Shown in pieces: positions 1 to 12,900 of a stretch of DNA of 64,000 nucleotides. The notes below the pieces were generated by a model, which searched no databases, had not been told where the DNA came from, and saw nothing but the letters and a program-made list of their open reading frames with translations. A program made the translations under genes and the position numbers. The stretch is from Brachypterus glaber (Eukaryota > Arthropoda > Insecta > Coleoptera > Kateretidae). Location of the stretch: NCBI GenBank assembly GCA_958510825.1, contig OY294044.1, positions 107,298,893-107,362,892 of the forward strand. Reading direction: 5' to 3'. Each line of letters starts with the position of its first letter. Positions within the stretch are counted from its first letter, which is position 1.

Positions 1-397
1 TTACATTGATAGCCTTATTAACCTAGACGGTCTAGTCTGTGCACTTAACTTTCTTAATGTAACTAAAATAAAAATTCTGCACAGTTTTATCGGAAACTTA
101 TTAAAGCTCCGTTCCTTTATAATTAACGAATAATGCTTTTTGTCTTTAACCTTTAAATATTGGTATTATCGTTTCTTCTTTTAATTAACTTTTTTTTTTG
201 TATTAAAATTTTTGCTTTTTCTTTTTATTAAATTATCTATGAATAATCATCAAATTACTTAAATAGATGGGGTTTAGTACTTAGTGTATTTTTTTCTCTT
301 CTCTTGTATTTTTTTTTATATATATTCAAACCTCTTGTAACAAGATTTGTAATCTTTTATACAATAAACGTTTATTTATTTATTTATTTATTTATTT
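1..397 (+). mobile_element. LINE 3' end with (TTTA)n tail
   Basis: Positions 2-133 read as the last codons of a non-LTR reverse transcriptase (IDSLINLDGLVCALNFLNV, then a basic-hydrophobic end and TAA). This resembles the C-terminal tail seen in insect Jockey/CR1-like LINEs, but it is short and diverged. It is followed by about 230 bp of AT-rich 3' UTR and a (TTTA)n run at 370-397. Truncated by the window edge. Confidence 0.4.
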
Positions 398-423
398 TAT
401 TTTACAAATATTACATAAAATGA

Positions 424-556
424 TAACCTTCATCAATGTGCAAAAACTTGTTACTATGGTTTATAGGGTTCCGTATGGCTCATTTCCGGACCAACCTTTA
501 TAGGAACTTTTTTTCATATTTTCGGACCTAGAATCGCTCTTTAAAATTTTGTAACT
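424..556. mobile_element. MITE end, same family as 31905-32645
   Basis: Contains the block GGCTCATTTCCGGACCAACC and following bases, which recur at 32544 and inverted near 31990. One end only; the other terminus is not recognisable. Confidence 0.5.
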
Positions 557-567
557 TATTTCCCTGT

Positions 568-704
568 TTTAGATTTTAAGCTTTCACGACCATTAAGATA
601 TAAAGAACTTTCACTTTCGGGTTTAGACCGTGTTAATGGATTTTCACTTTCCAAAGTGAAAATCCATTAACACGGTCTAAACCCGAAAGTGAAAGTTCTT
701 TATA
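568..704. mobile_element. Palindromic Penelope-terminus insertion
   Basis: Positions 598-705 form a near-perfect palindrome of about 53-bp arms centred at 651/652. Each arm matches the 3' terminal sequence of the Penelope-like element at 15076 (AAAGAACTTTCACTTTCGGG and onward). The insert is flanked by a 12-bp direct repeat TTATTTCCCTGT at 556-567 and 705-716, as for a target-site duplication. It looks like a minimal, inverted-dimer copy of a Penelope terminus. Confidence 0.7.
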
Positions 705-744
705 TTATTTCCCTGTATTAATAACATTTGAAAAAATCACTTAC

Positions 745-983
745 TGCTTGCTGAGTAAAGTCCACTAGATGCAGCTGATGTAGGGGTACGCGGTGACCTC
801 GAAATTTGCCTTCGAGGTAAATGCAACCTTTGGCTTCCTCCAATTAGTTGAATATCACTGGAGTTTCCGGGACTATGTGAGTAGTTTTGGGATTTGGGAG
901 ACTCCTGATTGTCTGGGATTATGTACGAACAACTGCCCATGTTTGATTTTTCTTCTTCTATAATCCATGTTTCTTCCATCCAT
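745..983 (-). CDS. RTK exon 12: Ser/Pro-rich kinase insert
   Basis: Encodes residues 468-547. Starts EWMEETWIIEEEK, then a Ser/Pro/Asn-rich stretch with SPRTPTSAASSGLYS near the end. Acceptor TTTTCTTTTAG, donor GTAAGT, phase 2 in and phase 1 out. Low-complexity character and position after helix D indicate a split-kinase insert of at least 80 residues. The remaining kinase exons are not in the window. Confidence 0.85.
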
Positions 984-3900
984 CTAAAAGAAAATAGTAA
1001 TGAGTTGCAAAAAGTAGTTATCTTAATTTTTTTTCTATTTTGCGACTTTTATAAGCTCATAATCACACGCATTTTGAGTGTTCTTATAGGCCCATAAGAG
1101 GTCTCTACTTTTTTCTGTTGGGTTGGCAATATACAAAAGCCTATCTCTTGACGTTTTGCGTGCAAATGTTAATGTCGATTTAAAGTTTAATTTTTTACAA
1201 AATTTTGTGTTTGGGTTATTTTTTACCGTAATAAAATTGTGGACTGGTTAATTGCAGTGAAAAAAGAAGAGATGACTGTAAAATATATTAAAATATCATT
1301 TGTTCTTAGAATTTTAAACTTAGTGTAAACTGTAATGCCAACCCAAAACAAAAATTCCTAAATCAGTCAGCAATTAAATGTAAGTTTTTTTAATTTTAGA
1401 GCAAAATATAAAAAATTGTACAAAGCACTCGTTTCATAACACGTTTTTAGAGCACTAGTACTTTAGAAAACTCGCCGCAAGCGGCTTGTTTTCTAAACTT
1501 GTACTCGTGCGCTAAAAACGAATGTTATGAAACTAGTACTTTAATATACTATTATATTGACCGTTATCAAATACCAAACGATCATTATTGAATAAATTCT
1601 GATTTTTTTTATTGGTTGCTAAGTAAACAAGCTTTGACAACGGTGACAATAGTTTATATATAATCTGGTTGGACTTTTTTTTCTGGTTGCTGCAATCAGA
1701 ACCTGGTAAGGGCAGCAACAAAACAAACAAAAATAATTAAAAATCTGGTAAACACAAAAATTTGTCTTGTTGATCTTATAAACCAGAATTCTGGTTGCAG
1801 AACCAGAAAAGTTGTAATTACTAATTTTACTATTGATCTGACCCAACCAGATTTCAGAAAGAAAGGTACCAACAAATTTGTGCTTTTTCCTTAGGGAACG
1901 TTCAAGTATTACGTAACGCAAATTGTACCAAAATTCATACACTTTATACCTCGGTTCTCGCGTTATTCAAGGCTGTAGACATTTCATATTTTGGCTACCC
2001 CCCCTAACACACCCCCTATTAGGGGGGTAGCCAAAATATGAAATCTCTATAATCTATGATAACGCGAGAACCGGGGTATGAAGTGTATGAATATTGGTAC
2101 AATTTGCGTTGAACGTTCCCTTATTTAGAATTCTTACTCAGGAAAAAAATGTTGCCTTTGTGCAAATTCCTTCTTCCTGCTGATCCACTGGTTCCTTAAA
2201 TTTTTCAAATAATCATTTAATGCCCCACCAGGGATATACTCGACAATCATCCAATTGGGCTGGTCTTTTGTACAACAAGCTAATAGTTTTACTATGTTTT
2301 TGTGGTCGCCAACTTTTTTTAATATGTTGATTTCAGCCTTAAAGTTTTCTACTTCTTCTTCTGGGATTCCGTCTACAAAAAATACAAATAAATAAAAAAG
2401 GTATAAAAAAATTAAATAAAGAACCTGGAACACATATAGGGGGGTTCCTGGGCCTCAGAAAAACTGCCTCAAATTTTGATATTTTGTAATTTCGGGGGTA
2501 AACATTAAATTAGGAAAATTGCAGCCAAATTAAATAACCAGTTTCGGAGAAGAACGCTTTTAAAAATCTAATTTTATGACAGATTTTTTGACGTATATTA
2601 AGGTTATTTTTTACTGACGTAAATATTAACTTAATTAGCAGTTTTAAGTTTATTATACTCTATTAATTAAAGAACAGGCAAGATAAATATTATATAAAAG
2701 GCTTTATTATCATTTACTTGTGTTTCTATAAAAATTTTAAAACTTTGGAAAACTTCCACATGCTGGCATTTTCCACGTGTTTGCCAATTATCTGCATATT
2801 TTCTGTTAGAATTTTGCTTGATTAAGTTGAAACATGGTTTGGTACATCGACAAATATTTTATAATTATATATTTTAGATTTTATTGATATATTTTTTCAA
2901 AACAATATCTGATGGTTGACAAATCTCTCATGATATTTTCATATGCAAAACATATTATTAAGATTGCCTAGCAACAACTGAATTCATTAGTGAACCCTTT
3001 ATAGTAATATTTATTAAAAGTTGTTGCTAGGCAATCTCAATAATATATTTTACCTATGAAAATATGATGACAGATTTGTCAAGCCTCAGACGTATTTTTG
3101 GAAAAATATATCAATAAAATCTAAAATATATAATTATAAAATATTTGTCGATGTACCAAACCATGTTTCAACATAATCAAGCAAAATTCTAACAGAAAAT
3201 ATGCAGATAATTAGCTAACACGTGGAAAATGCCAGCATGTGGAAGTTTCACAAAGTTTTAAAATTTTTATAGAAACACATGTATGTAAATGATAATAAAG
3301 CCTTTTATGTAATATTTATCTTGCCTGTTCTTTATTTAATAGAGTATAATAAACTTAAAACTGCTAATTAAGTTAATATTTACGTAAGTAAAAAATAACC
3401 TTAATATACGTCCAAAAAATCTGTCATAAAATTAGATTTTTAAAAGCGTTTTTGTCCGAAACTGGTCATTTAATTTGGCTGCAATTTTCCTAATTTAATG
3501 TTTACCCCCGAAATTACAAAATATCAAAATTTGAGGCAGTTTGACTGGGGCCCAGGAACCCCCCTATATGTGTGCCAGGTTCTTTGAAAAAATAACGCAC
3601 ATCGCCGGATTTGTATGGAATTTCTATGCCCTTGGGAATATACTGTACTGATGAGAACAAATTTCCGTCGAAACAACGCGTCGCGGCGCTGCGTACAATT
3701 TTCAAAGTCCAAACGATTGTGACTATGTTTGTAAGATAAAGCCTTGCTGTTGACCTTCAACTCTATTTGTCCAATATGGGCATATCCACAGGCTCGCATA
3801 ATGCGATGCCGTGATTGGCTTGAAGTGCATGTATCTTGTAAGCCAATCACGTTACCGCATTCTTTAGTACTATATTGTTATGCGAGCTTGTGGATATGCC

Positions 3901-6900
3901 TTGTATCGTCAAATAAATTTTTGAAAACAATAATTTTTCTTCGGTTGCTTACTTTTTGGTTGCTTGATGGCAACAGTCTGAAATGAAGATTTACCATCCA
4001 ATCCAAATAACTTTCCTTTATACACTTCACCAAATGCCCCCTTTCCAATATAATTTTTTTCAATTATTATTTTATTCCGTGGAATTTCGTATTTGTCAGA
4101 ATTCTAAAAAAAATTAAAAATATAGTTTTTTTTAACATATTTCGTTTCATGTTCAACATCAAACAAAATAAAGTAACAGGTTATAACTTTCAACACATTT
4201 TTGTAACAACTGTTAACTATAATATATTGCTAATTTATACAGATTATCCATGCGTTTAGTATACACTTTAAAATAATTTTTATTCTCTTATGGCAACTGC
4301 CCAAGTGATGGCCGTAATCTCGAATGAACTGGGGACCAATCGTTCTGCGCTTTAGTTGAGTAAAATATATGCAGGAGTGTGCATTTTAAGTGTATACTAA
4401 ATTAATAAATTATCTGTATATATTTTCTCACAGACAGCTACCATTGCATCATCTAAGAAATATTTCTTAATTAATCTTATAAAGCCCTATAAGATTTTTT
4501 CACCAAAATTGACATGAATGAAGAAGAAGTAAAAAAAAGTGACACAGAGCCCCTCCCTATAGGGAAAGGGTTAAAAAAATAGAAAAAGTGGTAAATTAAT
4601 TCTACAACAGTTTCCAAAACTTAAATTGTAACTTTAAATAAAGATAAATAAAATACAATATTTACCAATATGAATTCCAGAGGCGTGTACGTAACGTTTA
4701 TTTCTTCATTTTTCAAACTAAAAACAATAAATTATCAAATTATACCATGTGCGTGCAAAAGTCTACTCCCACAAACTTTTGCACTGCTAAATATATTAAC
4801 GTAAATAACATAAAGATTTTTTTTATACGTGACCCTGCACTCTCACTTACGAACTTCTTTTTTTTTGTCGGATTATTACGTAAAAAAGTTGTTTTCATAA
4901 AAATCCATTTTTTTTTTAATTTGACACACTAACTGAGGTTCTTTGTGCAGGGTCACATAGTTGATATTTTTAGGGGCTACAAATAGATGGGCGTAGCTCC
5001 CTTACGACGCATTTTTAGACATATGTTTATGGGAGCTTTTTGTCATATTTTCTGATGTAGAATCACCCCTTAAAATTTCGGACCGTATTTCAAATACACC
5101 GTGTATATAGAGGTTTTTAAGGTTGCTGAAATTGAATCTTATAATATTTTTTTTTTAATTTTACCCCCTGAGTGGTGGGGGAGTTTTTGTTAAGTGTATT
5201 TAATTAAACTTTAATAGTCATTTTTTGACCAAAAATGTTGATATTGTTGTCAGTCTTTTAAGAAAAAATATGTTATTTAATGGAACTAGGGAACCCCGTG
5301 GCTATCAAAAAACCGAGTTTTATTGAAAAAAATGATATACCCAGTTTTAAAGAACTCCATATTGGTTATTAATTATTTAATAATAAATTGTTTCATATTT
5401 TTTGTAAGAAAATTACTAAGCTAAAAATAATTCTGTATAAAGACAACTAGATTTAAAATTAATACCAAAATAAAAAATGACATGTTCTGTCAAAAATTGA
5501 CAAATGATACATGGTTGCACTTAGATTTTAATTCTGAATCATAAATTATGATTCATATTATGTAAAGATATGCAGGGTTTAAAAATCAAATGTTGAACTA
5601 ATTTCTGCCAAAACCGGAAGCGAAACAAAAAAAAAATAAATCTGCCATTTTATAGTCAATGTAAAATGATATAAATCACCAAAGTTTCGTTTTTATTGAA
5701 TGAAAATTAATCTTAATTTTAGGGGTGGACATAAATAAAACTCACCCGTATGCCTAACTACATAATCTATTTTTAAAATTATTTTATTTCTTCAAGCGTA
5801 CTAAAATGTTCATTTTTTATAACTGAACACACTAGTTAGAACTGATCTATTTTTTACAGTAAAAAAATGAGTTCATTGTTGTACGCCGTAAAAAAAAAGT
5901 TAGTTAGCAAAACCACCACTGGCGACAGCACTCTTTGACTTTGATGACAGCCATACTTCAAACTTGTTTGTTTATTATGTAAACAGGTGGTTTACTCGAG
6001 ATTCTGTGCAAAAACCTTGTGTGAAATTGATTAAAAATGATTGAAGAATAATATATGGTTTATACACCTACAAATCTCTCCGAAATTGCAAATGCTACAT
6101 TAGACAAGTTACCATCGAAATCGCGAAAAGTGTACGATTTAGCCTACGAAAAAAATTTAAAATGAGCTAAGGAAGGTTTAAGTTTATTTCGAAAGGATTT
6201 TATTGGCCTATTTTAATAAAAAAACATTAACACAAACTTTATTACTGAATAAATTAAATTCAAAAATTAATATTCAAAAAAAATATATAGGATGCTTGAA
6301 GAAAAAATAGTATGTTTCACTCAGAGGAAAAGTGCTTTTTTTACTCGTCTGTAGTTTTTACGTCTGGGTTACATTTTCTTTCATCTCCGTAATAGCCCCC
6401 GTCCGTTACACGTTACCCTATTAAGTCAACCATTATCCACTAGAATCTGGCCCTACTGAACTGAATATATGTATTAAAATACGACTTTCCTGTGTTTACT
6501 TTGGCGAAGCCGAACCTACCCCCGACTGAGCCTCAGGTACACGGAAGCCCTGCCTTCCTGGGTATCTATTCTTGGGCTCGAGAGAACGTGAACAATTTTC
6601 GTAGGAAGGGAACTGATCACATCATATCAAAGTTCCCCAAAGTTAAAAAATGCTATTCTTGAAGAGCAGGGAGCGTGATGGGATCTCTGCAGCCGGCTGC
6701 AGCGTTGCCAATTATTTTAGCGGATTTTAACCAATCAGATTATGCGACACGTGTTTGCGTGCGCAGGCTGTCATTATTTTCATTATTTGTAAAAAAGTAA
6801 AAAAAGTTGCTGGGGTTTAAATTTTTTTTTAATTAATATATAGAAGTATAATATATTATTAGTAAGAAATGACTGAAAATAAAACCAGAAAAAGATCTAA

Positions 6901-9900
6901 ATATAATAATAATAATAAACGAGAATTTTTGTATTTCGGTATAGTTTTTTATTGAAAAACATATAGATTTCTGCGGCAGAAATCTATATGTTTTTCAATA
7001 AAAAACTATACCGAAATACAAAAATTCTCGTTTATTCTTATATACGGTATACAAAGTCAAAAAATCTTTCTTTAGAAAAAGATCTGCTCCAACTAGCAGT
7101 CAGCAAAAAAATCCTTCTAAATTTTCACCATTTGGTCTTCCGCATCTTGCAGATCTCCCAAAAGGGCAACAGCCCCCACAATTTCCAAATCATCCATCGT
7201 TATATTATTATTATCATAATATGTATAATAATTTATAAATATAAAAAATCTTTTATTAATTACGATTAACTATTATAAAACAAAACGGTATTCAAATTAA
7301 CAACACAAAACCAAAGCAAAAATAGGGTTATGTTCGAATGCGCGCGACTAACTTATATGTCAAAATTTCCGTGAACGACCGCTTCTCACGATCCCGAGTA
7401 GTAGAAGTAAAGTTCCTCAATTTTCGTGCGATGTGAAGTTCAAGAATAAGTAGTTTTGCGTTTCGAGAGAAAGAATATGCAACCCACACTACCTTTCTCC
7501 CGGGAATCCGTTCTCTCGAGCCCGAGAATACATACCCTGGCGCCCTGCAAAAAGTGTACTTCTGCATCCGCTTCGCGTCGTCCGTAAATTCTGCAGACTA
7601 GTAAAAAAAACTTCGCTTTTCCTCTTAGTAAAGCAATATACTATTTTTTATTTGCGTTTTTATTATTTATTTATTTAATACAATATGAATTATACTTTCG
7701 TTACTTTTTAAATATTATCATATACCTTGAAGAAACTAAATTAAATTGTTTGATATTTACAAATTTAAAAAATCTATATAAAACATTTTACTATTCCTTA
7801 AAACGACTTTTGTTTGATTAACGCAGTCGTCCCTCCGAAGTGACTGATCAATTTCGTGCTTTTTAGCACTCTTCAGAGCCACATATCGGTAGTAGGGACA
7901 ACTACGAAAATCAAATCCTTTCCATATATCTCTATATAGAGTTTAAAAATCGTTGTAAGGAAAAGCAAAAACAGCTAGCGACAGTCCAAAAAAGGAAGCA
8001 GTTATTGGTTTCAAGAACCTATTGCACGCTGTCGATAGGGGGCAGATTAATCAATGCCACGGTGGATATGTGGCTCTGAAGAGTGCTAAAAAGCACGAAA
8101 TCGATCAGTCACTTCGGAGGGACGACTGCGTTAATCAAACAAAAGCCGTTTTAAGGAATAGTAAAATGTTTTATATAGATTTTTTAAATTTGTAAATATC
8201 AAACAATTTAATTTAGTTTATTAATTCAGATACCACTGTAAAAGGTGACCTCCTAGCGTTTAGGATTCAATTGGCGGCAATGTCCACCGTGGCATTGATT
8301 AATCTGCCCCCTATCGACAGCGTGCAATAGGTTCTTGAAACCAATAACTGCTTCCTTTTTTGGACTGTCGATAGGTTTATCCAGTCTCTGCTTTTAGCAG
8401 TAGATGTCGCTAGCTGTTTTTGCTTTTCCTTACAACGATTTTTAAACTCTATATAGAGATATATGGAAAGGATTTGATTTTCGTAGTTGTCCCTACTACC
8501 GATATGTGGCTCTGAAGAGTGCTAAAAAGCACGAAATCGATCAGTCACTTCGGAGGGACGACTGCGTTAATCAAACAAAAGTCGTTTTAAGGAATAGTAA
8601 AATGTTTTATATAGATTTTTTAAATTTGTAAATATCAAACAATTTAATTTAGTTTATTAATTCAGATACCACTGTAAAAGGTGACCTCCTAGCGTTTAGG
8701 ATTCAATTGGCGGCAATGTCCACCGTGGCATTGATTAATCTGCCCCCTATCGACAGCGTGCAATAGGTTCTTGAAACCAATAACTGCTTCCTTTTTTGGA
8801 CTGTCGATAGGTTTATCCAGTCTCTGCTTTTAGCAGTAGATGTCGCTAGCTGTTTTTGCTTTTCCTTACAACGATTTTTAAACTCTATATAGAGATATAT
8901 GGAAAGGATTTGATTTTCGTAGTTGTCCCTACTACCGATATGTGGCTCTGAAGAGTGCTAAAAAGCACGAAATCGATCAGTCACTTCGGAGGGACGACTG
9001 CGTTAATCAAACAAAAGTCGTTTTAAGGAATAGTAAAATGTTTTATATAGATTTTTTAAATTTGTAAATATCAAACAATTTAATTTAGTTTATTAATTCA
9101 GATACCACTGTAAAAGGTGACCTCCTAGCGTTTAGGATTCAATTGGCGGCAATGTCCACCGTGGCATTGATTAATCTGCCCCCTATCGACAGCGTGCAAT
9201 AGGTTCTTGAAACCAATAACTGCTTCCTTTTTTGGACTGTCGATAGGTTTATCCAGTCTCTGCTTTTAGCAGTAGATGTCGCTAGCTGTTTTTGCTTTTC
9301 CTTACAACGATTTTTAAACTCTATATAGAGATATATGGAAAGGATTTGATTTTCGTAGTTGTCCCTACTACCGATATGTGGCTCTGAAGAGTGCTAAAAA
9401 GCACGAAATCGATCAGTCACTTCGCGGGACGACTGCGTTAATCAAACAAAAGTCGTTTTAAGGAATAGTAAAATGTTTTATATAGATTTTTTAAATTTGT
9501 AAATATCAAACAATTTAATTTAGTTTATTAATTCAGATACCACTGTAAAAGGTGACCTCCTAGCGTTTAGGATTCAATTGGCGGCAATGTCCACCGTGGC
9601 ATTGATTAATCTGCCCCCTATCGACAGCGTGCAATAGGTTCTTGAAACCAATAACTGCTTCCTTTTTTGGACTGTCGATAGGTTTATCCAGTCTCTGCTT
9701 TTAGCAGTAGATGTCGCTAGCTGTTTTTGCTTTTCCTTACAACGATTTTTAAACTCTATATAGAGATATATGGAAAGGATTTGATTTTCGTAGTTGTCCC
9801 TACTACCGATATGTGGCTCTGAAGAGTGCTAAAAAGCACGAAATCGATCAGTCACTTCGGAGGGACGACTGCGTTAATCAAACAAAAGTCGTTTTAAGGA

Positions 9901-12900
9901 ATAGTAAAATGTATTATATATACCTTGAAGGTTTGTATTAATCAAAATCTTACAGGGAGAAGGGGGGTCAAAAATCCTTAAAATATGTGTGACGTAATTA
10001 GTGCACGGCCCATTACGAGAAATATTATGTATAAGTGGGTAAAAAAATATATTAAATATAAGGGGGTTAAAACTATAAAATTACTTACCCTACAGGTCCA
10101 GAAGCAAAAGTCACAATTTGTGGAACATCTCTCGTTTTGCAAATATTGCAAATAGTTGGAATGTATTTTTTAACTTTCACTAAACCAATACTTTTACTGT
10201 TATAAATAATATAAATTATTATTATTGTTATTATAAATAACATTATAAAATAAAATATTATCCGTGAAGGGGGCCCTGGATCAACTAAAAATAATAATTT
10301 AATTATTTTCATTATTTTTAAGTTCCTTCCCAGATAGCACAGGTTTATATAATGGATATCCCCAGAATATCCGGTATGGGATTTTCGATATCCCCAGGAT
10401 ATACGATTTCGTCTATAGTTTTCCGTAGGACATTCTACAAATACTTTGTTACTAAACGGGAAGCCGAGCAACTTCCAAACCGTGTATCTCAAGGATATTC
10501 CGAAGGTATGCCCTGAGGATATTGTACGTCAGTCCTAATTATGTACACCTGCCCCGACAAAAGTGGCTATCAAATAGTATTCCTTTTATTATCTTTTTTT
10601 GTGAAATATTGCTATTAGCAGCTTGAACATAGGTGCAAGTTATTTAAATTGAATCAAAGAACTTTTACCTCAAGAAGAAACATAATGAAATCTACCGTAT
10701 GCTTTGTTTGAAGCGTGAACCAACTACGGTGAGGGGCTGGTGGGGAGTGACTATTGTTTACACTTAGTACGCGTAAAGAGAGAGAAAGAATGTGTAAACT
10801 CACAGTCTAATGTCGTAAAATGACTGACAGGGGTACATTGTTGCCGATTGGAAACATATACTTTGGATATTTTATTGTAAATTTTAAGAAACATTAGTTC
10901 TGTATGACTTTTATATGAACTAGTAGTTTAATTTTAATAGATTTAAATATACTATATTATTAAACATAATTATAGTATACACAAGTTTTTTACATTTTTA
11001 ATTTAAGTATAATGATTTGAATTCATGATAAGGTGGAAACTACGCAACATCGCTACTAGGTATCCTGAAAGTCGACTAGCGACATCTACATTTTACACCA
11101 CAAAGCTGTATCGCGTTTCTGTTAGTAAATAAACAAAAAAAAAAGATGACACCTTCATAAACATTGGTCTGAAATTACTTCTTAAGGTAAAAGTTCTTTG
11201 AATTGAATCTAATAGTTGCACAAACAAATAAAAGCAATACTATTTGATAGCCACTTTTGTCGGGGACATTTGTACATAATTAATAACTTACTTATTTACG
11301 ATATATATTTCCTTTTTCCCTCAGCGAGGGGTGATACATACGAAATTGACCAACAGAGGAACACACAATATAATTAAAGTCGCGAAAAACACGGTAAATT
11401 AAAAATAATGAAGGAAAAGCCATCGTAGGATATCCCAGGGACATCCGAAAGGACATCCACGGGACATCCCCTCGGGACGTCCCTGGGATGTACGAAGGAC
11501 ATACCGTATATCCTTAGGATATACGGGAAGTATATCCTTAGCACATACCTTTCGGGATATCATTGGGATATACGACTAATATCCCCGAACATGCGACATT
11601 GAGAGTATATTGAGAGGATATCCGGGGATATTGTGTGCTATATGGGTTATTGTCCCTATTTTAATAAATTCATACTTACTGTATATTTTTTTAGTGTCAA
11701 CATATTCGCATTCATATTTATTTAAAAAATGTACTGACAAAAAGTAGTATTCATCCTTAACCAAATGTTTTAAATTTAAAGTATATTTTTCCGTATGATT
11801 GTTATTTGTTATATGATGGATTTGTTGCACCAAAGGCCTATTTTGGATGTCCCTAAAATAACATAGTGTCTCAAAATATGTGTTAAAAGTAAGTTATTAT
11901 AAAAAAATTACTTTCATTTTTCCATATCCAGCATATGGATACGTTGTTGCCACATTTATCGGTTCATATCTAACTATACATTTTTTTCGAAAAAAAAAAA
12001 CTTTGGGGTTTAATCTTTCGATTTTTTTCTCCAAAACTTTGTCCTTTTTCGAAAAAATGTTTTTTTACATGAGTGTAAAATGTTTTTTTACATGAGTGTA
12101 AAATATTTACTTACATTACTACAAATTCAATGTGTCTTAGAAAACTATCTTCACTGTCCCAAAAAATATCAAATACGTCAAAATTATTAGTGTCTTGGAT
12201 TACTTTGGTTAAACTGTAAGGCGAACTATTTGTAGAACATTTACAGTTTTCTTCTACACATTCTAAAAATAAAGATACATACATATTATTTTTTCTACGA
12301 TTTAATAGAAAAGTTAACATTTCTGCAAAAACAAATGACGTTTTCAGACCGAAAAATAACCTATTTCTTAGCATTTTACTTTTCTGCTCGTTGCCATGTC
12401 AGCAAGCGCAAAATTAAATTTTGCGCTCTGAGTGTAGGCAACCGGTATGTCGATCGTAAAACAGCTGTCAGTTATATACGAGATGTGGTACGACATTTGT
12501 TTAACATAGAATTCAAAATTATTAGTATCTTGGATTAATTTGGTTAAACTGTAAGGCGAACTATTTGTAGAACATTTACAGTTTTCTTCTACACATTCTA
12601 AAAATAAATATACATACATATTATTTTTTCTACGATTTGATAGAAAAGTTAACATTTCTGCAAAAACAAATGACGTTTTCAGACCGAAAAATTATCTATT
12701 TCTTAGCATTTTACTTTTCTGCTCGTTACCATGACAGCAAGCGCAAAATTAAATTTTGCGCTCTGAGTGTAGGCAACCGGTATGTCGATCGTAAAACAGC
12801 TGTCAGTTATATACGAGATGTGGTACGACATTTGTTTAACATAGAATTCAAAATTATTAGTATCTTGGATTAATTTGGTTAAACTGTAAGGCGAACTATT

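Larger units (their letters stand above)
7733..9917 (+). mobile_element. Hammerhead retrozyme: tandem 436-bp units
   Basis: Flanked by a 13-bp direct repeat ATATACCTTGAAG (7720-7732 and 9918-9930), so it moved as one unit. It consists of an inverted partial unit (7733 to about 8065) followed by direct units of 436 bp; the GTGGCTCTGAAG landmark lies at 8070, 8506, 8942, 9378 and about 9813. Each unit contains a hammerhead ribozyme and has no ORF. Units are nearly identical, so amplification is recent or continuing. The architecture (non-coding, a few hundred bp, tandem, type I hammerhead, target-site duplication) matches animal retrozymes, which are thought to move as circular RNA copied by Penelope-type machinery. 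In intron 8 of the RTK, antisense to that gene. Confidence 0.82.
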
